Assembly: GCA_903877945.1 (NCBI GenBank)
Contig: CAIRFY010000674.1
Span: 1 to 11,999 of the forward strand
Direction of reading: 5' to 3'
DNA: 11,999 bases
DNA from: an uncultured Oscillochloris sp.
Lineage (GTDB): Bacteria > Chloroflexota > Chloroflexia > Chloroflexales > Chloroflexaceae
Shown here: one piece after another, positions 1 through 4,824 of the stretch
Layout of the letters: each line of letters starts with the position of its first letter
How positions within the stretch are numbered: position 1 is the first letter of the stretch
The notes under the pieces: model-generated
The model's input: the letters and a program-made list of their open reading frames with translations, nothing else
Database searches by the model: none
What the model was told of the DNA's origin: nothing
Made by a program: the position numbers and the translations under genes

Positions 1-231
1 CGGCTCTCGGCTATCGGCTCTCGGCTATCGGCTCTCGGCTATCGGCCATCGGCTATCGGCTATCGGCTATCGGCTATCGGCCATCGGCCATCGGCTCTCG
101 GCTCTCGGCTATCGGCTATCGGCTATCGGCTATCGGCTATCGGCTATCGGCTATCGGCCATCGGCCATCGGCTATCGGCTATCGGCTCTCGGCTATCGGC
201 TATCGGCCATCGGCTATCGGCTATCGGCTAT
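1..231. repeat. Heptanucleotide tandem array (CGGCTAT/CGGCTCT/CGGCCAT), 33 units
   Basis: The whole segment parses into 33 consecutive 7-bp units without a break. Three variants occur: CGGCTAT (21 units), CGGCTCT (6) and CGGCCAT (6). The variants are partly ordered: TAT and TCT units alternate at the left edge, and CGGCCAT pairs recur at units 12-13 and 23-24, which suggests duplication of multi-unit blocks. The array is cut by the window edge, so its true length is unknown. It ends two bases before the stop codon of the prepilin peptidase gene. The period is not a multiple of three and no start codon is present. The plus strand is open in every frame and the minus strand carries TAG, so it is not read as coding. 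It resembles the short heptameric repeats described in cyanobacteria, but the link is only by unit length. Confidence 0.95.
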
Positions 232-233
232 TT

Positions 234-974
234 TCACCCCAGCCCGCCGAGGGCGATGAACAGCACCACACCGAGGCAGAGGTAACTGCCGTAGGAGATG
301 TAGTCAGGTGTGGGCCGACCGGCGCGGCGCACGACGATGATGCCCGTCGCCGCGACACCGGCCATCAGCATGCCGTAGAACAGAGCGGGCAGGAGATTGA
401 CCACGCCAACGCTGGCACCAATGAAAATGGCAAGGTACACATCGCCCAGTCCAAAGGGGGCCGCGTGGCCGGGAAAAAGTATGCGGGCCAGCCCGTAGAG
501 CAGGGTGAAGACGATACCAGCGGCCAGGGCACCGAGGGTGACGTTGACCCAGTTCATGCCAACGAGCGGGCCGACCACCAGGGCAACCAGGGCGGCCCCA
601 AGAATGACGAAGGTGTAGATCCAGCGGTGCAGCCAGTCAATCGCCCCGGTGACAATCAGCACGGCGCAGACGAAGGTTAGGTAGAAGAAGACCGGTCGCA
701 GCCCGTAGATCTGGTAGATGCGCAGCAGGGCCAGTCCGCTAATCAGCTCCACCAGCGGGTAGATCCAGTGGATCGGCGTGCCGTTGGCGGCGCGCCCGCG
801 CTGGATGGCCCACCCGGCGACCGGCAGCAGTTGCCACCAGGCCAGCGGCGCGCCTGTGTACGTGCAGCGCGGCCAGCCCAGGATACGGCCCTCGCGGGGG
901 ATACGCACGATCAGCACATTGAGCAGCGCGCCCAAGAACAGACCGACGATCAGGACAAGTGCGGCGGTGAGCAT
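234..974 (-). CDS. pilD: Type IV prepilin peptidase (A24 family, PilD/GspO type)
   Basis: Integral membrane aspartic protease that would cleave the leader of type IV or Tad-type prepilins at the inner membrane. The 246-residue product begins with a hydrophobic helix and GALLNVLIVRIP (residues 15-26), the usual N-terminal signature. Catalytic Asp113 lies in AIDWLHRW and Asp178 in FGLGDVYL, the two conserved aspartates of the family. Six to eight hydrophobic segments follow the expected layout. The N-terminal cytoplasmic loop keeps the IHWIYPLVEL motif (68-77), but only Cys37 remains of the Cys tetrad that binds zinc in classical PilD. The open frame extends upstream to 1241 inside aroE. The ATG at 974 is preferred because GAGG lies about nine bases upstream and the protein then starts at the conserved first helix. 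It is the last gene of a minus-strand mltG-aroE-pilD series. Its best candidate substrates here are the Tad pilins encoded on the other strand. Confidence 0.9.
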   Translation of the reverse strand: MLTAALVLIVGLFLGALLNVLIVRIPREGRILGWPRCTYTGAPLAWWQLLPVAGWAIQRGRAANGTPIHWIYPLVELISGLALLRIYQIYGLRPVFFYLTFVCAVLIVTGAIDWLHRWIYTFVILGAALVALVVGPLVGMNWVNVTLGALAAGIVFTLLYGLARILFPGHAAPFGLGDVYLAIFIGASVGVVNLLPALFYGMLMAGVAATGIIVVRRAGRPTPDYISYGSYLCLGVVLFIALGGLG

Positions 975-1050
975 GACGACATCCTCATAGCACAGTGCGG
1001 TCTTAACACCAACCTCGCCCCTCAGCCCTGGGGAGAGAGAGACTCTGCTC

Positions 1051-1094
1051 CCCCCTCTCCCGTTCAGGGAGAGGGGGCTAGGGGGTGAGGGCTG
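1051..1094. repeat. GC-rich REP-like palindrome overlapping the 3' end of aroE
   Basis: A perfect 11-bp inverted repeat, CCCCCTCTCCC (1051-1061) and GGGAGAGGGGG (1067-1077), encloses a 5-base loop. The right flank (1067-1094) matches 6151-6178 in the tad operon with a single mismatch in 28 bases, so this is a dispersed repeat. A degenerate partner of the outer arm (CTCAGCCCT) is visible at 1021-1029. The last five codons and the stop of aroE lie in this repeat. As RNA it would form a strong hairpin between aroE and pilD, without a following U tract in either direction. It may therefore act as a processing or attenuation structure rather than a classic terminator. Confidence 0.85.
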
Positions 1095-1917
1095 AACGGA
1101 AGGCTGCCCACATAATCTCAATCGGGGCGGTGCGGCCTGTCCAGCGGGTGAGGGCGAGGGCACCCTGGTGAACCAACATGCCTGCGCCGTCGCGGGTGCG
1201 TGCGCCCTGGGCCGCCGCCTCGCGCAGCAGGCGTGTCTCACGGTAAACCATGTCGTAGACCAGCGTATGTGCCGAGACCGGCGGGTTCGGCAGGGGCGTC
1301 TCGTCCGCGTGCCAGCCGAGGGACGTAGCGTTGATCAGCAGGTCTGCGGCAGCGATGATCGCGGGCAGGGCAATGTCGTCGAGGGCGATGGCCCTAACAT
1401 CGGGCGGGGGCTGGTCGGCGGAAGAGCCGCGCAGGTTGGCGACGAGGTCGGCGGCGCGGCCCAGGCTACGGTTGGCGATGGTCAGGCGGGCCAGGCCAGC
1501 CCCGACAAGGGCAAAGGCGGCGGCGCGGGCTGCCCCGCTGGCCCCCAGGAGTACCACCGACCTCCCGGCCAGGGCCATACCGCCCTCGCGCAGATCTTCC
1601 AGCAGGCCGGGGGCGTCCGTGTTTGCGCCCACCAGCGCACCCCCCGCGCCCTTATAGATCACATTCACCGCACCAATCCGTGCGGCCTCAGGCTCCAGCG
1701 TGTCCAGCAGTGGGATGACCGCTTGCTTGTGCGGCAGCGTCACGTTGGCCCCGAGGTAGTCGGGGCCACGTAGGGCCGCCACCCGTAGCGGCAGATCGGC
1801 CAGCGGCGTGTGGACTGCGGCGAAGCTCAGGTCAAGGCCCAGGTGAGCAAAGGCCGCGTTCTGCATCTTCGGCGAGCGGCTGTGAGCGACGGGGTCGCCA
1901 ATGAGGATAATGTTCAT
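1078..1917 (-). CDS. aroE: Shikimate dehydrogenase
   Basis: NADP-dependent reduction of 3-dehydroshikimate to shikimate in the cytosolic chorismate pathway. The 279-residue product has the full family layout. Ser13 and Ser15 of AHSRSPKMQN hold the substrate carboxylate. NVTLPHK (58-64) carries catalytic Lys64, and NTD (99-101) gives Asp101. The nucleotide loop is GASGAARA (125-132), a GAGGA variant. NRS (149-151) contacts the cofactor. NATSLGWH (196-203), YDMVY (221-225) and DGAGMLVHQGA (243-253) close the active site. Length is normal. The frame stays open up to a TTG at 1935, but the extra residues come from a repeat, so ATG 1917 is chosen. No Shine-Dalgarno is visible before it. Instead, a short upstream ORF ends in ATGA overlap with this start, so translation may be coupled. 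The C-terminal SALTP and the stop are encoded by a dispersed palindrome. Confidence 0.95.
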   Translation of the reverse strand: MNIILIGDPVAHSRSPKMQNAAFAHLGLDLSFAAVHTPLADLPLRVAALRGPDYLGANVTLPHKQAVIPLLDTLEPEAARIGAVNVIYKGAGGALVGANTDAPGLLEDLREGGMALAGRSVVLLGASGAARAAAFALVGAGLARLTIANRSLGRAADLVANLRGSSADQPPPDVRAIALDDIALPAIIAAADLLINATSLGWHADETPLPNPPVSAHTLVYDMVYRETRLLREAAAQGARTRDGAGMLVHQGALALTRWTGRTAPIEIMWAAFRSALTP

Positions 1918-2048
1918 AGAATGCACAATGCACAATGCACAATGCAGAATGCAGAATGCACAATGCCAGGATCAATTTTGCATCTTGCATTTTGCATTGT
2001 GCATTCGCGGCCGTGGGCGACGGGGTCGCCGATAAGGATAATGTTCAT
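1914..2048 (-). other. 44-codon upstream ORF ending in ATGA overlap with aroE
   Basis: Reading from ATG 2048, the frame encodes 44 residues and stops at TGA 1916-1914, which overlaps the aroE ATG (1917-1915) as ATGA. The first 12 residues are identical to AroE (MNIILIGDPVAH). The rest is heptamer sequence and Cys/His/Ile-rich. The two ATGs are 131 bases apart, so the frames differ. One extra heptamer (138 bases) or loss of two (117) would fuse the ORF in frame to aroE with no stop codon in between. No Shine-Dalgarno precedes ATG 2048. The 14 bases before it are the same as those before the aroE ATG. Whether it is translated is unknown; it may be a by-product of a duplication. Confidence 0.4.
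1919..2006. repeat. Heptamer array with inverted halves upstream of aroE
   Basis: Six 7-bp units (ATGCACA x3, ATGCAGA x2, ATGCACA) run from 1921 to 1962. After a 15-bp link (1963-1977) come four units of the inverted sense (TTGCATC, TTGCATT, TTGCATT, GTGCATT; 1978-2005). The ends form a perfect 14-bp inverted repeat, GAATGCACAATGCA (1919-1932) against TGCATTGTGCATTC (1993-2006), so the whole block can fold into a long hairpin in the aroE leader. The link and inverted half (from CAATGCCAGGAT at 1961) recur at 2057-2068 plus 2221-2252, where a hairpin element interrupts them. The period of seven matches the unrelated array at 1-231. Confidence 0.9.
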
Positions 2049-2062
2049 AGAATGCACAATGC
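2007..2062 (-). pseudogene. Duplicated 5' end of aroE (first 14 codons plus leader)
   Basis: This segment is a second copy of 1876-1931, offset by 131 bp. It contains the first 14 codons of aroE and 14 bases of leader. Compared codon by codon with the real gene, three differences are synonymous (CTC/CTT, ATT/ATC, GCT/GCC) and one changes residue 13 from Ser to Gly. The copy stops abruptly at 2007, where the inverted heptamer block begins. It is probably the footprint of a local duplication that also doubled the CAATGCCAGGAT repeat unit. The pattern of mainly third-position changes means at least one copy diverged while under coding constraint. Confidence 0.8.
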
Positions 2063-2070
2063 CAGGATTA

Positions 2071-2220
2071 AGGGACGCGGATCTTTATTAATTGTCCCAT
2101 TGTGGGTGATTTGTCACGCTGAGCGAAGCGAAGCGTCCCGGCATCCGTACCGCTTGTCGGGACGCTTCGCTTCGCTCAGCGTGACACAACGCTGGGATAC
2201 CTAAAAATTTCCGCGTCCCT
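2071..2220. mobile_element. 150-bp MITE-like palindromic element
   Basis: Terminal inverted repeats AGGGACGCGGA (2071-2081) and TCCGCGTCCCT (2210-2220) bound an element that is an imperfect palindrome throughout. Its core is a perfect 29-bp inverted repeat, 2112-2140 against 2158-2186, with a 17-base loop. It has no coding capacity. An empty site exists in the same window: CAATGCCAGGATCAATTTTGCATC at 1961-1984 is uninterrupted, whereas here the same sequence is split after GGATTA (2070) and resumes with AATTTTGCATC at 2221. The flanks are compatible with duplication of a TA dinucleotide, as for IS630/Tc1-type MITEs, although one base at the left end makes the exact border ambiguous. Core sequences with CTGAGCGAAGCGAAG are, from memory, frequent intergenic repeats in many bacteria. 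Confidence 0.75.
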
Positions 2221-2224
2221 AATT

Positions 2225-2252
2225 TTGCATCTTGCATTTCGCATTTTGCATT
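2225..2252. repeat. Short heptamer array abutting the mltG stop codon
   Basis: Four units, TTGCATC, TTGCATT, TCGCATT and TTGCATT, occupy 2225-2252. The final base is also the first plus-strand base of the mltG stop (TCA, 2252-2254). It is the second copy of the inverted heptamer half at 1978-2005, separated from its left part by the MITE-like element. Confidence 0.85.
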
Positions 2253-3319
2253 CACTGACAGGCTTGGTACTGAGCTTCATAGGTCTGGAACTCGTCTATG
2301 GACGTGGCGAACTTATGCGAACCGTTCTTCACACAACTAACCACAAAGAAGAGATAGGTCGCCGTCGGGTCGGGTTGAGCTGCGGCGCGCAGGGCGTCGA
2401 GGCCGGGGGCGGCAATCGGGCCGGGCGGTAGACCGGCGTTGCGCCGGGTGTTGTAGGGGCTGTCAATCTGGAGGTCGTTGATCGTGATCGTCTTGCGCCA
2501 CCACGAACTCTCGGCAGCGCTATAGCCCAGGGCGTACTGCACCGTCGGGTCGGCCCCGAGTTGGCCGCCGCTGACAATCGGCTTGTTCTCGGGTCTGAGA
2601 CGATTCCAGAATACCGCGCTGATCGTCGGCATCTCACTGGTCAAGGCGGCCTCGCGCTGCACAATCGATGCCATCGTGACGATCTGGTGGACGGACACGT
2701 TGGACACCCGCACATCGCGCTCGATGGTGGCGTACTGCTCCGCAAAGCGGTCAAGCATCGTCGCGACGATCCCCTCGGCACTGGCATCTTTGGCAATACG
2801 GTAGGTGTCGGGGAAGAGGTAGCCCTCCAGGCTCGCCCCTTTGGGGAGGCTGCTCAGTAGAAAGTACGTATCACGGAAGCCCTCGCCGTCGCGTGCGACG
2901 CGCAGAAAGGCGTCGGCGCTGACGACGCCGGTCTTCTCGACAATGGCGGCAATCTCCTCAAGCCGTAGCCCTTCGGGGATGGTGATCTGCACATCCTCGA
3001 CCTTGCTCGTCTGGAGCGCGATCAGGATCTCGCTCATGGTCATGGTTGGGCTGAGGATGTAGCGACCAGCCTGGAGCTTCCCGTCGATGCCGCGCAAGCG
3101 CGCAAGCAGGGTAAAGAAGGCAGGCTGACGGATCAGATCTGCGGAGCGCAGGCGGGTGGCGATGTCAGCGGTGGCCTCGCCAGACGCAACGGTAAACTCA
3201 ACCGGGCTGCCCTCGGTGGCGACTGGGTTGCGGATCTCGCCCAGGAATACATAGCCCACGCATGCGACCACAAGGGCGATCAGGGCAATCCCAAGCATCA
3301 GGGCGCGGACGTGCCGCAT
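2252..3319 (-). CDS. mltG: Endolytic murein transglycosylase MltG (YceG-like)
   Basis: Membrane-anchored lytic transglycosylase that cuts nascent peptidoglycan glycan strands outside the cytoplasmic membrane and is thought to end their elongation. The 355-residue product has one N-terminal membrane helix (about 6-26). A LysM-like subdomain follows (about 38-115, with LQAGRYILSPTMT at 82-94). The YceG catalytic domain carries EGYLFPDTY (165-173), ASIVQREA (217-224) with the conserved Glu223, LGADPTVQYALG (254-265) and SPYNTRRNAGLPPGPIAAPG (287-306). The more common ASIVEKE motif has Gln at the first acidic position here. The frame is open to 3427, but ATG 3319 is chosen: GAGGAGG lies eight bases upstream, and a likely promoter at 3390-3398 lies inside the longer reading. 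Length is normal. It is the first gene of the minus-strand series. Confidence 0.95.
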   Translation of the reverse strand: MRHVRALMLGIALIALVVACVGYVFLGEIRNPVATEGSPVEFTVASGEATADIATRLRSADLIRQPAFFTLLARLRGIDGKLQAGRYILSPTMTMSEILIALQTSKVEDVQITIPEGLRLEEIAAIVEKTGVVSADAFLRVARDGEGFRDTYFLLSSLPKGASLEGYLFPDTYRIAKDASAEGIVATMLDRFAEQYATIERDVRVSNVSVHQIVTMASIVQREAALTSEMPTISAVFWNRLRPENKPIVSGGQLGADPTVQYALGYSAAESSWWRKTITINDLQIDSPYNTRRNAGLPPGPIAAPGLDALRAAAQPDPTATYLFFVVSCVKNGSHKFATSIDEFQTYEAQYQACQ

Positions 3320-3389
3320 CGACAGGGCCTCCTCACATGGCTCAGATCGGGCGCGAATGACCCGATTGACGGGGTGCTTCTGCACGCGC

Positions 3390-3398
3390 ATTATAGCA
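3390..3398 (-). promoter_or_regulatory. Extended -10 promoter for mltG
   Basis: The minus strand reads TGCTATAAT, a perfect extended -10 box, about 70 bases before the mltG start codon. No good -35 box lies 16-18 bases upstream, as is usual for extended -10 promoters. The same nine bases occur on the plus strand in front of the tad operon (3859-3867). Confidence 0.5.
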
Positions 3399-3838
3399 TG
3401 TTGCTTTTGGCTCTCCCTGTCGTCCATGAGGGCTGTTGCAATGTGCCGGGGCGAAGGACGTTACATCCGTTCCGTAACTGTAACGCAGCCGCACCCATGA
3501 ACCTGGTTTTAGGTGGTATCCTTAGATGGAGAGGTTTGTGATACGATTTTCTTGAGGGGTGAAATATATAACAATCCTCATTCCGAATGTGAAATTCGTC
3601 AGGTGCGACCAGTGATGACCCTATGGTATCCTAATACACTGGGGATCGTATACGGATAATACTCTAACATATAGTACCAATGTACAACATCAAACTTAGC
3701 ACAGACTATGAGATTTTTTGCATATGCGTACGTTCTTTGCACTCTGTTTTCTTTATATCACATAACAGCAAATATAGATAATGACAAAGGATTTATAAGA
3801 TTCTTCTGCATACCTTAGTATAAATGAAGAAAGCGTTA
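3399..3838. other. AT-rich divergent intergenic region, no gene seen
   Basis: This stretch between the mltG and tad promoters contains no convincing ORF, RNA gene or known riboswitch. From about 3540 it is clearly richer in A and T than the surrounding genes. Small features seen are an inverted repeat at 3459-3485, the near-repeat GGTATCCTTAG/GGTATCCTAAT at 3514 and 3625, CGAAT-N5-ATTCG near 3583, and an 8-bp palindrome CGTATACG near 3648. These could be regulator sites for the divergent genes, but nothing identifies a regulator. Confidence 0.5.
3459..3485. promoter_or_regulatory. Possible operator, CGTTACA-N13-TGTAACG
   Basis: A perfect 7-bp inverted repeat with a 13-bp spacer gives arm centres 20 bp apart, about two helical turns, which suits a dimeric regulator. 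It lies about 60 bp upstream of the mltG -10 box and far upstream of the tad promoters. No second copy was found in the window. Confidence 0.25.
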
Positions 3839-3867
3839 TGTTATAATTCGCTCTAGTTTGCTATAAT
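3839..3867 (+). promoter_or_regulatory. Tandem extended -10 promoters for the tad operon
   Basis: TGTTATAAT (3839-3847) and TGCTATAAT (3859-3867) are two perfect extended -10 boxes exactly 20 bp apart. Neither has a recognisable -35 at standard spacing. Transcripts would begin near 3854 and 3874, leaving a leader of roughly 105-125 bases before the cpaB start. They are the best promoter candidates for the whole plus-strand gene series. Confidence 0.55.
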
Positions 3868-3965
3868 TTCATCTGCGGCACGCATGATTGTCCCGATACA
3901 AGCACGAGCGATATACATAATAGGCTCACGTTACAATTGGTACAGTAATAAGGGTGTTGAATTTT

Positions 3966-3971
3966 AAGGAG
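3966..3971 (+). promoter_or_regulatory. Ribosome binding site that fixes the cpaB start
   Basis: AAGGAG lies eight bases before ATG 3980 and only two bases before the alternative in-frame TTG at 3974, so ATG 3980 is the start. The last three bases of the site also lie in a small hairpin GAGC-GTT-GCTC (3969-3979), which could partly mask it. Confidence 0.8.
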
Positions 3972-3979
3972 CGTTGCTC

Positions 3980-4774
3980 ATGAATCGTCGCCAGGGTTGG
4001 ATGTTAGTGGCCCTCGGAGTTATCCTGGCTCTTGGCACCGGCGTACTCGTGTTTTTCTTGCTCGAACAGCAACAGCGCAGCCTTTCCGCCGAGGCCCAGC
4101 GTATGGCGGCCGTTCAGGTGACACCTGCTGTCGCTACGATGGATCTCCCGGTGGCCGCACGATCACTCCAGCCTGGTACGGTCATTGCCAGCGACGATAT
4201 CCTGCTGAAGTCGTTTCCGCTCGACCTCGTGCCGGTTACTGCGATCACGAGTACGGCGCGGCTAGAAAAACAGACCCTTATTGCGCCGGTTGGCCAGGGC
4301 GAGACGTTCAACATCACCAAGTTGGCCGGTAGCACAGGGGGCACGGTGAGCCAACAGATCCCGACCGGCTACGTCCTCTTCGTCTACCCTGTCGGCGATT
4401 TGTTCACCCAGTCGGATATCCTGGCCGATGGCGATCATATCGACATGCTGATCACCCTGCCGGTCCCCCCCGCCCCCAACGTCACCGCGCCCAATACCCA
4501 GGGCCGAGATGTGACGGCATACACGCTCCAGAACATCCATGTCTTTAAGGTGCTGCGGTCGAACACCGGCAGTACCCCGTCCCAGACGGCTAACACTCAG
4601 CCTCCAACGGCCCTGCTGCTTGCGCTGACGCCGGAAGATGCGCTGCTGCTCAAGCGGGTCAGAGACTCCGGCAGTAAAATTGATCTTGTCCTGCGCCCAG
4701 TTGTGGATCACGAGCCGGTGGACGTCCCGCCGATTGATAACGATGTTCTGATCTCTCGCTATCATCTGCGCTAG
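3980..4774 (+). CDS. cpaB: Tad pilus assembly protein CpaB/RcpC
   Basis: Periplasmic or extracytoplasmic, membrane-anchored Tad pilus assembly protein. In Gram-negative Tad systems RcpC/CpaB works with the secretin channel. The 264-residue product has an N-terminal membrane helix (about 9-28) and a helical linker. A SAF domain follows (about 55-115, including LQPGTVIASDDI at 63-74 and VGQGETFNITKL at 104-115). The RcpC domain (about 123-240) ends in an IDLVLRPV strand. This matches the family in order and length. It is the first gene of the plus-strand series and is separated from tadZ by 50 bases. Start choice: ATG with AAGGAG eight bases upstream. No secretin (CpaC/RcpA) gene follows, which fits a cell without a typical outer membrane or a secretin located elsewhere. 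Confidence 0.9.
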   Translation: MNRRQGWMLVALGVILALGTGVLVFFLLEQQQRSLSAEAQRMAAVQVTPAVATMDLPVAARSLQPGTVIASDDILLKSFPLDLVPVTAITSTARLEKQTLIAPVGQGETFNITKLAGSTGGTVSQQIPTGYVLFVYPVGDLFTQSDILADGDHIDMLITLPVPPAPNVTAPNTQGRDVTAYTLQNIHVFKVLRSNTGSTPSQTANTQPPTALLLALTPEDALLLKRVRDSGSKIDLVLRPVVDHEPVDVPPIDNDVLISRYHLR

Positions 4775-4824
4775 AACACTGAACCGATCGCTCATTCTGC
4801 TCACGTTATTGAAAGGGAATTCCT

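Noticed and set aside
1..231. CRISPR array
   Set aside because: Units are 7 bp and contiguous with no spacers. No cas gene is present.
975..1241. N-terminal extension of the prepilin peptidase frame up to 1241
   Set aside because: The added residues come from antisense aroE and the palindrome. ATG 974 has a ribosome site and starts at the conserved first helix.
1168..1773. 201-residue plus-strand ORF opposite aroE
   Set aside because: Antisense shadow of a gene with all shikimate dehydrogenase motifs.
2112..2186. Factor-independent terminator for mltG
   Set aside because: The stem is very strong but is not followed by a T run on either strand. The element fits an inserted palindromic repeat better.
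1935..2204. Small plus-strand ORFs in the mltG-aroE spacer
   Set aside because: They read through heptamer repeats and the MITE-like hairpin. Their apparent coding is only the lack of stops in repeats.
3320..3427. N-terminal extension of mltG to 3427
   Set aside because: GAGGAGG precedes ATG 3319, and a probable promoter lies inside the extension. The extra 36 residues are polar and precede the membrane anchor.
3868..3979. Riboswitch or structured leader in front of cpaB
   Set aside because: I saw no conserved riboswitch core. Only a 4-bp hairpin at the ribosome site is visible.
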